Of a DNA stretch of 64,000 nucleotides, positions 43,796-52,344 are shown piece by piece. A program made the position numbers and the translations under genes. Source of the DNA: Deltaproteobacteria bacterium (GTDB taxonomy: Bacteria; Myxococcota; Myxococcia; Myxococcales; Anaeromyxobacteraceae); NCBI GenBank assembly GCA_016214955.1, contig JACRMN010000001.1:172501-236500 (forward strand), written 5' to 3'. Numbering within the stretch: position 1 is the stretch's first letter; every line of letters begins with the position of its first letter. Below the pieces are notes generated by a model, which was not told the origin of the DNA, made no database searches, and saw only the letters and a list, made by a program, of their open reading frames with translations.

Positions 43796-44095
43796 ATGCG
43801 AGGCAAACGCCGCAGGATCGCCACGGTTCTCGCCGACGCCCTCTCCCCCCGCGGCGAGGCGCTGCGCCCGGCTGCCGCTGCCGCCTTTGCCGAGGCCGTC
43901 GGTTGGCCGCTCGCCCGGGAGGTCCAGCTGCGGGCCCTGACCCGCGACGGGCGGCTGCTGGCGGTGGCCCGCACCGAGGAGTGGGCCGCGCAGGTCCGGA
44001 CACTGGCACCTCGGATCGTGGAGCGCGTCAACGAGCGGCTCGGGCCCGGCACCGCGTCGGACGTGGACGTTCGGCAGGGCCCGCTGGAGCGCTGA
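43796..44095 (+). CDS. DUF721/DciA-like protein
   Basis: A 99-residue basic protein fitting the DUF721 family: KRRRIATVLADALSPRG, AVGWPLAREVQLRALTRDGRLL and the EWAAQVRTLAPRIVERVNERL helix. In species lacking DnaC, DciA helps load the replicative helicase DnaB; short members like this may act similarly or bind nucleic acid otherwise. It is divergent from regB, and its stop codon is directly followed by the next gene's GTG. Confidence 0.75.
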   Translation: MRGKRRRIATVLADALSPRGEALRPAAAAAFAEAVGWPLAREVQLRALTRDGRLLAVARTEEWAAQVRTLAPRIVERVNERLGPGTASDVDVRQGPLER

Positions 44096-45565
44096 GTGGC
44101 CCGCGCCGTCCTGCTTCTCGTGCTCTCGGCCCTCGCAGCTCCGGCGGGTGCCCGTGCCCCGCCGCCCGGCCTGGAGGAGGCCTGCCAGGCGGCGCTCCAG
44201 CCCCGCCTCGGCACGGCGGCGATCGATCCCGTGCTCTCGCGTGCTGCGCACGCCCTCGCGGCCCGGCCCTCCGCCGAGCCCGTCACGAGCGCCCAGCTCC
44301 GCCAGGCGCTCGACGAGGCCGGCGCGTTCGATCCCACCGCGACCGTCCTGTCGGTGAGCGCCGCCGCCGGCGACCTGCCCGCGGCCGTGGCCCGCGCCTT
44401 CCGCGAACCCGAGATCACCCACGTCGGCCTGGGCGCGGCCGACCGCGGTGGCGTCGCCCGCGCCGTGCTCCTGCTGGCCCAGCGGCAGATCACGCTCGAG
44501 CCTTTCCCCCGCAGCCTCGAGCCGGAGTCCCGGGCTGTGCTCCGCGGCGCGCTCCTCCCGCCGCTGCGCGGCCCGCAGGTCTTCACCACCGGCCCGGCGG
44601 GCAGGCCGCGCGCTGTCGCGGCCCGCGGCGACGGCGCCTTCGAGGCGTCGCTCGCCTTCGACCGGGCCGGGCGCTGGCTGGTGGAGGTGCTGGCCAGCGG
44701 CCCGCGCGGCCCGCAGGTGGTGGCCCTGCTCGCCGTCTCCGTGGGCGGGGCGCCGGTGGCGGCGCCGCCGCCGGCGCGGGGGCCGCGGGCCGAGCCGGCC
44801 GACGTCGCCGAGTCGGAGGCACAGGTGCTGGACGCGGTCAACCGGCTCCGCGCCCGTCACGGGCTACTGCCCCTGGTGCCGCGCCTCGCCCTGCGGGACG
44901 CCGCGCGGCGCCACAGCGGCGCCATGCTGGCGCAGGGCCAGGTGGCGCACCTCCTCCCCGGCGGCGCCGACGCCGGCGGTCGGCTGCGCGCCGCACGCAT
45001 CCCGTTCCGCCGCGTGCTCGAGAACCTGGCCCGCGACGCCACCGCCCTCGCCGCCCACGCCTCGCTGGAGGAGAGCCCGGCCCACCTCGCCAACCTGCTG
45101 TCCCCCGACGTCGAGCAGGTGGGCATCGGCGTGGCCCGTCACCTCTCCGGCGCGGAGCCGGTCGTCTACCTGACCGAGCTCTTCGTGCAGCCGGTGGACG
45201 ACTCGTCCGAGAGCCGGCTGCGGCCCGAGGCCCGCGTGCGCGAGGTGCTGTGGCAGGAGCGGAAGAAGCGCGGCCAGCCTCCGCTCCTCGCCGACCCCAT
45301 GCTGGACGAGCTGGCCGCGCGGGCCGCACGCGCCATGCTCCAGGCAGACGATCCGGGGCTGCAGGGGTTCGACGCCGAGGCGCTGGGCCTCCGCCGCAAG
45401 ATCGCGGCGGTCGATTCCTTCGTGGCCTCTTCGCCCGAGCTGGCCGCGCGCTCGAAGAACGTCGGCGACGCACGGCTGCGCAGGGTAGGCATTGGCGTCG
45501 CCATCGGCGACAGCCCCCGCTACGGGGCGGGACTCCTGTGGATCGCGGCCGTCTACACCGACTAG
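44096..45565 (+). CDS. Secreted CAP-domain protein
   Basis: A 489-residue exported protein: signal peptide ARAVLLLVLSALAAPAGARA, an N-terminal unassigned region of about 220 residues, then a CAP/SCP domain at about 240-365 (DAVNRLRARHGLLPLVPRLAL, HSGAMLAQGQVAHLLPG, NLLSPDVEQVGIGVAR). The histidines of HSGAML and AHL fit the CAP cavity, seen in bacterial CAP proteins. A third part of about 120 residues follows. Function unknown; such proteins often act at the wall or in protease-like or lipid-binding roles. GTG at 44096 immediately follows the DUF721 stop. Confidence 0.82.
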   Translation: MARAVLLLVLSALAAPAGARAPPPGLEEACQAALQPRLGTAAIDPVLSRAAHALAARPSAEPVTSAQLRQALDEAGAFDPTATVLSVSAAAGDLPAAVARAFREPEITHVGLGAADRGGVARAVLLLAQRQITLEPFPRSLEPESRAVLRGALLPPLRGPQVFTTGPAGRPRAVAARGDGAFEASLAFDRAGRWLVEVLASGPRGPQVVALLAVSVGGAPVAAPPPARGPRAEPADVAESEAQVLDAVNRLRARHGLLPLVPRLALRDAARRHSGAMLAQGQVAHLLPGGADAGGRLRAARIPFRRVLENLARDATALAAHASLEESPAHLANLLSPDVEQVGIGVARHLSGAEPVVYLTELFVQPVDDSSESRLRPEARVREVLWQERKKRGQPPLLADPMLDELAARAARAMLQADDPGLQGFDAEALGLRRKIAAVDSFVASSPELAARSKNVGDARLRRVGIGVAIGDSPRYGAGLLWIAAVYTD

Positions 45566-45579
45566 GCCGGCCCGCCGCG

Positions 45580-45807
45580 CTAGGCGAGGCGACGCTGGGT
45601 CGCGTAGCTCTCGAGCCCGACGCCGGTCTCGCCCGGCTGCATCGCCATGAGCTGGCAGCGGACGCAGGTCCAGCTGTTCCAGCCGCGCTTGACGGCCTCG
45701 TCGAGGCAGCCGTCGTAGAAGGAGCAGAACAGGTTGCGGTGGCCCTCGACCCCGCGGTCGGGATTGATCGGAGTCGTCAACTCGGTGGGGCTCGGCTTGC
45801 TGAGCAC
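45580..45807 (-). CDS. Small Cys-rich protein
   Basis: A 75-residue protein with four cysteines in NLFCSFYDGCLDEAVKRGW followed by WTCVRCQLMA: C-x6-C and C-x2-C, which could bind zinc or an iron-sulfur cluster. No membrane segment. The pattern looks like a known small deltaproteobacterial protein group, but I cannot name it. GTG at 45807 has GAGGAGGGTAGC directly upstream and is preferred over TTG at 45825. It converges on the CAP gene with 14 bp between. Confidence 0.7.
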   Translation of the reverse strand: MLSKPSPTELTTPINPDRGVEGHRNLFCSFYDGCLDEAVKRGWNSWTCVRCQLMAMQPGETGVGLESYATQRRLA

Positions 45808-46055
45808 GCTACCCTCCTCGGGCAAGTGACTACTGAACCTCTCCCTGCGGAGCGCATTCCCCGGCGAATGGGGCGGCGCTCCCCCCTCGGAAACCGCGCT
45901 CGCCAGGCTCCCAGCTGCGACCCGGAGACGAGAGCGTGGCGACCGGAGTGCTCGCGATGCGCGGCCTATATGCGCCTCGCGTCATGGTTAGTCAAGCGCC
46001 GTCCCTCGTACATGGTACTTCGTCCGAAAAGTCAACAATTACATATGTTATTACA

Positions 46056-47939
46056 ATGAGTTATAGGCGCACAAATTACGCCATCCGAGCGGTTTCTTGC
46101 GCTGGAATCGCCCTGATTTCCTTCACTGCAAGAGCGTCTCCGACACCGTACTCGGAGTGGATCGACGCGCTCTCCACATCACTCGTGGTGCGGAACACCA
46201 ACCCCTCCGCTGCCGCCCTGCAGGCCCGCCGAGCCCTGGCTTCCCTCCCCGCCGGCGAGGCCGGGGGGCGAGCCCGCGCCTCCCTCGGCCTGGCGCTCCG
46301 CGCCCTGGGCGATGAGGCGGAGGCAGCCCGCGAGCTCGAGGCGGCGGCGCTGGTCGTGGGCGGCGACCTGCGCCGCGCGCTGCTCGGCGAGGCCGGGTCC
46401 GGCAGGGCCGGCCTGGTGCCCGCGCCTCCTCCTGCGTCGGCCGCCGTCGATCCCGTGGCCGCCGCCGAGCCCCTCGTCGCCGCGGCCCGCCACCGCGAGG
46501 CCCTGGCCGCGCTCGCCGCGGCAGACGCCGCCGCGCTGCCACCGCTCCGGCGCGCCCGGGCCGGCGCCCTGCGGGCCCTCGCCCTGCTCGGCCTGGGCCA
46601 GCGCCCCGACGCCGCGGCGGAGGCGCGCAAGGTGCTGGCGATCCGGAGCGACGCCGGCACGCGGGATGCCGCCGAGCTGGTGCTGGCCCGCGTCGCCGCG
46701 CGCGACGGCCGCCACGCCGAGGCCATCGCGCACTACCGGCGCATCGCCGCCCGCCGCGGGCCGGTTCCCGGCCTCGCCGAGCAAGCCCAGCGCGACCTGC
46801 GCGACGACGCCTCCTTCCTGGCCGCCTGGCTCCCCTACGACGCCGGCCGCTTCGCCGAGGCCAGCCGCAGCCTCACGGCGTGGCTCGGCGCCCACCCCGG
46901 CTCCCGCCGCGCCGACGACGCCCGGTGGTTCGCCGCCTGGAGCTACGTCCGCATGGGCAACCGCGACAAGGCCCGGGAGGCGCTCGGTCGACTCACCTCC
47001 GGAACCCACGCGCCCGCGGCCCTTTACTGGCAGGCCCGGCTCGTCGATGGCCCGGCGGCTCAGGGTCGGCTCCTGCGCCGGGCGCGCGCTGCGGGCGGGC
47101 CCGAGAGCTGGTACGGCCAGCTGGCGGCGTCGCGCCTCGCCGCCCTGGGACTTCCCGTCGAGCCCTGGCGGGTCGCACCCGGGAACCCGCCCGGTGACGG
47201 GCCCGGCCCCGGCGCGGCGGGGGCGCGCCTGGGGCGCGCCGCGGCACTGCTGGGAGCCGGGCTCGACGTGGCGGGGCGCGCGGCGCTGGCCGAGGCGGCG
47301 CGCTCGCCGGGCGGGAGCGCGGCCCGCGTGGCCCAGCTCGCCGAGGCGCTGGGGAACGCCGAGCTGGCGGCGCGCATGGCCCGGGACCACCTGGCGGTGA
47401 CCCGCCGCTCGCTGGCCTGGGGCCACCCTCGCGCCTTCGGCGAGCCGCTGCAGCTCGTGGCCGCCGCCGCCGGCGTCGACCCGTTCCTGCTGCTGGCGGT
47501 GGCCCGGCGAGAGTCGGGCTTCCGCGCCGAGGTGCGAAGCGCCGCCGGCGCCGAAGGACCATTCCAGCTTCTCCCGGCCACCGAGGAGCGGCTCGCCGCG
47601 CTGGCGGGCCTGGCGCGGCCCGGCCACCTCTCCGAGCCCTCCCGGGCCGTGGCCTCGGCTGGTCTGTACCTCGGCCTCCTCACCGACCGGTTCGCGCACC
47701 CGGCCGCGGCCGTCGCCGCCTACAACGCCGGACCCGCCGCGGCGGCAACCTGGGGCCGCGGGCTGGCGGGCCTGCCCCTCGACGAGTGGGTCGAGGACCT
47801 GCCCTTCCGGGAGACCCGCCGATACGTGAAGGCGGTGCTCGCCGACGCCGGGGTGTACCGCTGGCTCTACGAAGGGGGGGACCTGCGCATCGACGGCCTG
47901 GTGCTCGTGCCGGCGCCCGGCGCCGGCGCCGCCTTCTAG
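46056..47939 (+). CDS. Soluble lytic murein transglycosylase (Slt-like)
   Basis: A 627-residue exported enzyme that cleaves peptidoglycan with 1,6-anhydro product. A signal peptide (about 1-28, YAIRAVSCAGIALISFTARA) is followed by a 440-residue alpha-solenoid of TPR-like repeats, and a C-terminal SLT domain at about 474-575 with the catalytic glutamate in RRESGFRAEV (about 485), GPFQLLPAT and VAAYNAGPAAAATW. The architecture is that of Slt70. The start is the ATG at 46056, inside a strongly AT-rich stretch; no ribosome-binding site is visible. Its stop overlaps that of rnd in CTAG. Confidence 0.88.
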   Translation: MSYRRTNYAIRAVSCAGIALISFTARASPTPYSEWIDALSTSLVVRNTNPSAAALQARRALASLPAGEAGGRARASLGLALRALGDEAEAARELEAAALVVGGDLRRALLGEAGSGRAGLVPAPPPASAAVDPVAAAEPLVAAARHREALAALAAADAAALPPLRRARAGALRALALLGLGQRPDAAAEARKVLAIRSDAGTRDAAELVLARVAARDGRHAEAIAHYRRIAARRGPVPGLAEQAQRDLRDDASFLAAWLPYDAGRFAEASRSLTAWLGAHPGSRRADDARWFAAWSYVRMGNRDKAREALGRLTSGTHAPAALYWQARLVDGPAAQGRLLRRARAAGGPESWYGQLAASRLAALGLPVEPWRVAPGNPPGDGPGPGAAGARLGRAAALLGAGLDVAGRAALAEAARSPGGSAARVAQLAEALGNAELAARMARDHLAVTRRSLAWGHPRAFGEPLQLVAAAAGVDPFLLLAVARRESGFRAEVRSAAGAEGPFQLLPATEERLAALAGLARPGHLSEPSRAVASAGLYLGLLTDRFAHPAAAVAAYNAGPAAAATWGRGLAGLPLDEWVEDLPFRETRRYVKAVLADAGVYRWLYEGGDLRIDGLVLVPAPGAGAAF

Positions 47940-48811
47940 CGGCCGCCCTGCTCGGCGGCCCTCAGCGCCGCCTCGATGAGGCCGCCGAGCCGCCGCTGCA
48001 GCACCGCCGTCACCCCCGGGACCCGGGCCAGCTCGTCCGGTGTCCGCGGGCGCCGGCGGGCGATCTCCACCATGGTGGGCTCGGCCAGGACCTTGAACGG
48101 CGGGCGGTCCACCTCGCTGGCCCGCTGCTCGCGGGCCACCCACAGCGCACGCAGGATGGCCCGGCTGGCCGGCTCCAGCGCGCGCGCCGCCTTGATGCGC
48201 CGCCAGCCCTCCGGGTCGAACACCCGGGGGCGCGGCTCGACGGCGGCGATCTTGTCGAACTCCTTGCGGGCCTCGTCGAGGAGGCCTCGCTCCTGGAGCT
48301 CGGAGTGGAGCCGGTCGTAGATGGGGAGCAGGAAGTGGGTATCGAGCGAGGCGTAGTGGAGCTGGGCGTCGCTGAGCGGGCGCTGGCCCCAGTCGGAGCG
48401 CTGGAACTCCTTGGAGAGCCGGGCCCCGAACTGCGAGGCCACCAGGTCGGTGAGCCCGAGCCCGGCGCGCCCCAGCCGCCGCGCCGCCGCCATGGTGTCG
48501 AAGATGCGCGGCAGGGACCATCCCCACTCGCGCTTCAGGCAGCGCACGTCGTAGTCGGCGCCGTGAAGCACCACCTCGCGCCCCTCGGCCAGGATGGGCC
48601 CGAGCGGCGCGGGACTCACCGCCAGCGGGTCGAGGATGAAGTCCTGGTCGCGGGTCGAGAGTTGCAGCAGGCAGACCCGCTCGCGGTAGGCGTGGAAGCT
48701 GTTGGACTCGGTGTCGAGGGCGACGAGCGGGGCCCCCCGCACCGCCTCGAGCAGGTGCTCGAGCGCGGCCGGATCGGCCACCAGTCGGGGCGCATGCGGT
48801 GGCAGGCTCAC
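47936..48811 (-). CDS. rnd: Ribonuclease D
   Basis: A 291-residue 3'-5' exoribonuclease of the DEDD family, involved in maturation of tRNA and small RNAs. Catalytic residues: VALDTESNSF (D33, E35), the second aspartate in HGADYDVRC, and the Tyr/Asp pair in LHYASLDTHFLLP (DEDDy type). An HRDC-like region lies near the C-terminus (PRTPDELARVPGVTAVLQ). It is shorter than E. coli RNase D, which has two HRDC domains. ATG at 48811. Confidence 0.92.
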   Translation of the reverse strand: MSLPPHAPRLVADPAALEHLLEAVRGAPLVALDTESNSFHAYRERVCLLQLSTRDQDFILDPLAVSPAPLGPILAEGREVVLHGADYDVRCLKREWGWSLPRIFDTMAAARRLGRAGLGLTDLVASQFGARLSKEFQRSDWGQRPLSDAQLHYASLDTHFLLPIYDRLHSELQERGLLDEARKEFDKIAAVEPRPRVFDPEGWRRIKAARALEPASRAILRALWVAREQRASEVDRPPFKVLAEPTMVEIARRRPRTPDELARVPGVTAVLQRRLGGLIEAALRAAEQGGR

Positions 48812-48905
48812 CCCCCTAGCCTAGCCCGGAGCGGCCAGCGCCGCCGCTATCTGGCCGGGCGGCGACCTTGTGCCACCGCCGGCCGCGCGGCTACGCTAGG
48901 TCGGC

Positions 48906-49373
48906 ATGTCGACCGGCACGGACCTCAAGGCGCTCGTCCCGAAGGCACCGGCCACGCTCCGCCAGCGCGCCGCAAGGTGGGCCGAGGACTTCCGCCGCGC
49001 CGACCGGTTCTTCAAGATGCGGCTGGCGGTGGTCGGCACCTGGGTCCTCCTCTCGGTCATCACCCTCTACGGCGCCTGCCCTTCCTCCGGCCCCACCAAC
49101 TCGCTCGGCGCCGACGTGCAGGTGCTGCGCGAATCGCTGGTGGGCGGGCAACAGCTCCTGGTGCGCAACGAGTCGAGCCAGATCTGGACCGACGTCGTGC
49201 TGACCCTCGACGAGGGCTGGACCTACGAGCACCGCACCATGAGACCCCACGATCAGCTGGTGCTCTCGATGAGCCACTTCCGCAAGGGCGAGCAGACGGC
49301 ACCCCGTGACTTCAAGCCGCGCACCCTGTCCATCGTCTGCGGCCAGGGGCGTTACGCGGTGGACCTTCGCTAG
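48906..49373 (+). CDS. Single-span membrane protein, unknown function
   Basis: A 155-residue protein with a basic cytoplasmic N-terminus of about 40 residues, one hydrophobic segment (MRLAVVGTWVLLSVITLYGA, about 38-57) and an outer domain with a beta-sandwich-like pattern (QQLLVRNESSQIWTDVVLTL, then TLSIVCGQGRYAVDL). Two cysteines, in GACPSS and IVCGQG, could form a disulfide. No family recognised. Stands between the divergent rnd and the receiver gene. Confidence 0.7.
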   Translation: MSTGTDLKALVPKAPATLRQRAARWAEDFRRADRFFKMRLAVVGTWVLLSVITLYGACPSSGPTNSLGADVQVLRESLVGGQQLLVRNESSQIWTDVVLTLDEGWTYEHRTMRPHDQLVLSMSHFRKGEQTAPRDFKPRTLSIVCGQGRYAVDLR

Positions 49374-49459
49374 CCCGCCCCGGGCGGGCGACCGCTCGCC
49401 GGAAACGCCTCCGGGCGCCCCCCTTGCGAACGGCGGCCAGAGCGTGCTCCGATCCCTCC

Positions 49460-49825
49460 ATGGCCGCGCGCCGCGTGCTGCTGGTCGACGACGATCCGGA
49501 GATCTGCCACTTCCTGGCCATGCTCCTCGAGATCGAGGGCTACCAGCCGATCACCGCCGGCGGCGCCCAGGAGGCGCTCGACGCCTGCGCGGCCTCCGCC
49601 CCCGAGGCCATCCTGGTGGACATCGCCATGCCCGAGGTGGACGGCCTGGAGCTCTGCACGATGCTGCGTCGTCAGGGAGTCCGCTGCCCCATCCTCGTCA
49701 TCTCGGCCCGGCCCGGGCACGAGCTGACCCGCAAGGCCATCGAGGCCGGCGCCGACGAGTTCATCCGCAAGCCCTTCGACAACGCCGACCTGCTGGCCCG
49801 GCTGCGCTCGCGCCTGCCCGCCTAG
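49460..49825 (+). CDS. Single-domain response regulator
   Basis: A 121-residue CheY-like receiver without output domain. RVLLVDDDPEICHFLAMLLE gives the acidic pair, AILVDIAMPEVDG the phospho-aspartate (about residue 54) and FIRKPFDNADLL the lysine, all intact. It may relay phosphate or act through protein contacts; no kinase is beside it. I set the start at the ATG at 49460 rather than an earlier codon because the fold begins there. Its stop overlaps the converging export gene in CTAG. Confidence 0.88.
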   Translation: MAARRVLLVDDDPEICHFLAMLLEIEGYQPITAGGAQEALDACAASAPEAILVDIAMPEVDGLELCTMLRRQGVRCPILVISARPGHELTRKAIEAGADEFIRKPFDNADLLARLRSRLPA

Positions 49826-50304
49826 CACCCCTCCCCCGGCCTCCGGCCGTCGCGGGCCGGAGAGGAGTCCGCCGCCGAGCGCAGGATCTCGGGGACCTGC
49901 TCCCGGCTGTACGACCCCTTCCCTCGCCGCACCCATGCCCGCAGTCGGTCGTCGTCGACCAGGGCCTCGCGCCGCCTGCCCCGCTCCCGCTGTCCGGCCT
50001 CGTCCCGGCTCGCCAGGAGGCGCCGCAGCCCCTCGGCCGCGGCGCGGCTCGCCCGCACCCGGGCGCGCGCCTCCTCCACCCGTCGCGCCTGGCGTGCCAG
50101 CTCCTCGCGGGCCCAGGCCCGTCTCTCTGCCGCGAGGCCCAGGGCGGAAGCCTCCGCGGCACGACCGGGCCGGACCCCCTCCGCGGGGAAGCGCAGGCAG
50201 CGCGCCTCGGCCAGGCGGGCCAGGCTGGTTTCCAGCGCGCGCGCCTCCCGCTGCTCGGCCCGCTCCCGCAGCTCTCGCAGCCAGTCCAGGGCGCCTCGTC
50301 TCAT
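49822..50304 (-). CDS. Type III export stalk protein (FliJ/SctO-like)
   Basis: A 160-residue protein that is almost entirely predicted coiled coil (RRGALDWLRELRERAEQRE through LGLAAERRAWAREELARQ), the hallmark of FliJ/YscO stalk proteins, which insert into the export ATPase ring and resemble the F1 gamma subunit. Identity is by shape and position: it follows the ATPase gene with an ATGA overlap, as fliJ follows fliI. Sequence identity to named members is low, so the call is inferential. Confidence 0.72.
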   Translation of the reverse strand: MRRGALDWLRELRERAEQREARALETSLARLAEARCLRFPAEGVRPGRAAEASALGLAAERRAWAREELARQARRVEEARARVRASRAAAEGLRRLLASRDEAGQRERGRRREALVDDDRLRAWVRRGKGSYSREQVPEILRSAADSSPARDGRRPGEGC

Positions 50305-51611
50305 CGCGCCAGCTCCTCCAGCGCGCGGACCGTCTCCGCCAGGTCGGCGCGCTCGTCGCTCCCCTGTCGCAGGAAGGCCTCCACGGCACCGATGCGCTCC
50401 ACGGCCGCGTCGGCCTCCCGGTCTGCACCGGGCACATGGGCGCCGAGCGCCAGCAGGTCGCGCACCCGCTCCCAGGCGTCGAGCAGGCCCCGCACCCGCG
50501 CCGCGGCAGCTCGGTGGCGCGGGCCTGCCACCTCCCCCATGAGCCGGGAGAGCGACCGCAGGGGATCGATGGCCGGGAAGTGGCCCTGGGCAGCGCGTCG
50601 CGGATCCAGGACCAGGTGGCCGTCCAGGATCCCGCGCAGCTCGTCGGCGATCGGCTCCTCGTGATCGCCGCCGGCGACCAGCACGGTGTATAGCGCGGTG
50701 ACCCGACCCCGTTCCCGCGGCCCGGCTCGCTCCAGCAGCCGGGGCAGGAGCGCGAAGACGCTGGGCGGGTAGCCTTGACGCACCGGCGGTTCTCCGGCTG
50801 CCAGCCCCACGTCGCGCTGGGCGCGGGCGCAGCGGGTCAGGCTGTCGAGGAGCAGCAGCACCTGGCGGCCGTGCACCACCGCGTGCCACTCGGCCAGCGC
50901 GGTCGCCACCAGGGCCGCCCGCAGGCGCAGCAGCGCCGGCTCGTCGCTGGTGGCCGCCACCACCGTGCAGCGGGCCAGCCCCTCCCGCCCCAGGCCGCGC
51001 TCCACGAACTCCCGCACCTCGCGGCTGCGCTCGCCGACGAGCCCCACCACCACCGCGTCGGCACGCGTCTGCCGGGCCAGCTGCCCCAGCAGCATCGACT
51101 TGCCGGTGCCGGGACCGGCGAAGATCCCGACGCGCTGCCCGGCTCCCAGGGCCAGGAGCCCGTCCACGGCCCGCACCCCCGTCTCCAGGATCGCGCCGGT
51201 GCGCCCGCGCTGGAGGGGCCCCGGGGCCGCCCGCTCCAGCGGCCACGGCTCGAGTCCCCGGAGCGGAGGCCCGCCGTCGATGGGCCGGCCCATCGCATCG
51301 AGGACCCGCCCCGCCAGCGCCTGCCCCACGCCCACCGCGGGGCGGCGGCCGGTGGTGCGGACCAGCGAGCCGGAGGCGATGCCCGGGGTCTCTCCGCAGG
51401 GGAGCAGGACGATCTCCCGACCGCGAAACGCCACCACCTCGGCAGGCAGCCACCGTCCCCCGCCGATCTCCAGCTCCACCTCGTCGCCGATCCGGGCCAC
51501 TCCCAGGGTGGCCCGGACCGAGCAGCCCGTCACCTCCAGCACGCGCCCCCGGGCCTCCAGCGGATCCAGGGCCTCCAGCCGCCGCTGCGCGACCGCGACC
51601 GCTCTTGTCAC
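50301..51611 (-). CDS. Type III secretion/flagellar export ATPase (FliI/SctN)
   Basis: A 436-residue ATPase that forms a hexamer at the export gate and unfolds substrates. Walker A is GPGTGKSML (about 168-176), and LLLLDSLTRCARAQRDVGLA, PSVFALLPRLLERAGPRERG and a C-terminal domain follow, diagnostic of the FliI/YscN family. Length fits. Flagellar versus virulence type cannot be decided safely from sequence alone. GTG at 51611 overlaps the upstream gene's TGA (GTGA). Confidence 0.92.
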   Translation of the reverse strand: MTRAVAVAQRRLEALDPLEARGRVLEVTGCSVRATLGVARIGDEVELEIGGGRWLPAEVVAFRGREIVLLPCGETPGIASGSLVRTTGRRPAVGVGQALAGRVLDAMGRPIDGGPPLRGLEPWPLERAAPGPLQRGRTGAILETGVRAVDGLLALGAGQRVGIFAGPGTGKSMLLGQLARQTRADAVVVGLVGERSREVREFVERGLGREGLARCTVVAATSDEPALLRLRAALVATALAEWHAVVHGRQVLLLLDSLTRCARAQRDVGLAAGEPPVRQGYPPSVFALLPRLLERAGPRERGRVTALYTVLVAGGDHEEPIADELRGILDGHLVLDPRRAAQGHFPAIDPLRSLSRLMGEVAGPRHRAAAARVRGLLDAWERVRDLLALGAHVPGADREADAAVERIGAVEAFLRQGSDERADLAETVRALEELAR

Positions 51612-52171
51612 CCGGCCTCCAGGAGGCCACGCCCCAGCCGCTCCAGCTGGCGCTCCACGCGGGCGTCGACCTCGCCGGCCTCGGTCTCCAGGAGCACTCC
51701 GCCCTTGCCCACCGAGGGGTCACCCTGGACGGCGATGGAGCCGCCACCGGTGGGCCCGAGCTCGCCGGCGATGCCGGCAAGGCTGGCCTCGTCCGTGGGG
51801 TGGCAGCGCAGCACCAGCCGCTGGCAGGCGCCCGCCTGCCGAAGCGCGCGGAGGGCTGACTCGCGAGCCGCCCTCGGGTCCTCCACCGCCAGCGCCAGCA
51901 CCCGGCCTGCGATCGCAAGGGCCAGCCCCACCACCTCCTCCTCCACCTCGGCCCGGAGCCGCGCCCCCTCACGGAGCCCCTGCTCCTCGCGGGCCGCCTG
52001 CGCGGCCTGGGCTGCCGCCTGGGCCTCGGCGCGGGCAGACGCCCGGACCTCCTCGGCGTCGGCCCGGGCCTCGTCGAGGATGGCCTCGGCCTGGCGCCGG
52101 GCCTGGCGCAGGAGATCATCGGGCACCTCGCCAGCCCCGCACGCCGTGTCGCGCTTCAGGATCCGCCCCAC
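51608..52171 (-). CDS. Type III export stator protein (FliH/SctL-like)
   Basis: A 187-residue protein: a basic N-terminus (GRILKRDTACG), a long Ala/Glu/Arg coiled coil (about 20-85) like the peripheral stalk b subunit, and a C-terminal globular part with VGLALAIAGRVLALAVEDPR and GGVLLETEAGEVDARVERQL. The last element is characteristic of FliH/HrpE/YscL. It regulates the ATPase next to it. GTG at 52171. It is the first gene of the module; no further secretion gene lies upstream. Confidence 0.85.
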   Translation of the reverse strand: MGRILKRDTACGAGEVPDDLLRQARRQAEAILDEARADAEEVRASARAEAQAAAQAAQAAREEQGLREGARLRAEVEEEVVGLALAIAGRVLALAVEDPRAARESALRALRQAGACQRLVLRCHPTDEASLAGIAGELGPTGGGSIAVQGDPSVGKGGVLLETEAGEVDARVERQLERLGRGLLEAG

Positions 52172-52288
52172 TCGGCCCGGCTCTGCGGGATCCGGACCAG
52201 CGCCGGCCTCCCCGTTTCGCGGGGATGCGGCCCCGGCACCGTCCCCGGCCCGGTCCCCGGTGCGCCGGACGTCCGGCGGGACAAAGCA

Positions 52289-52324
52289 ACGGGGCCCGCC
52301 GGCAGCCTCGCCGGCGGACCCCGT
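52289..52324 (-). terminator. Terminator after the sigma factor gene
   Basis: A stem of about 15 bp with one mismatch, GGGGCCCGCCGGC (52291-52303) against GCCGGCGGACCCC (52310-52322), extended by two pairs, 6-base loop. On the minus strand it is followed by TTGCTTTG. It lies 20 bp after the sigma stop and separates that gene from the export module, which therefore needs its own promoter in the 117 bp between. Confidence 0.65.
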
Positions 52325-52344
52325 GGCACCGAAACATCGCTGGC

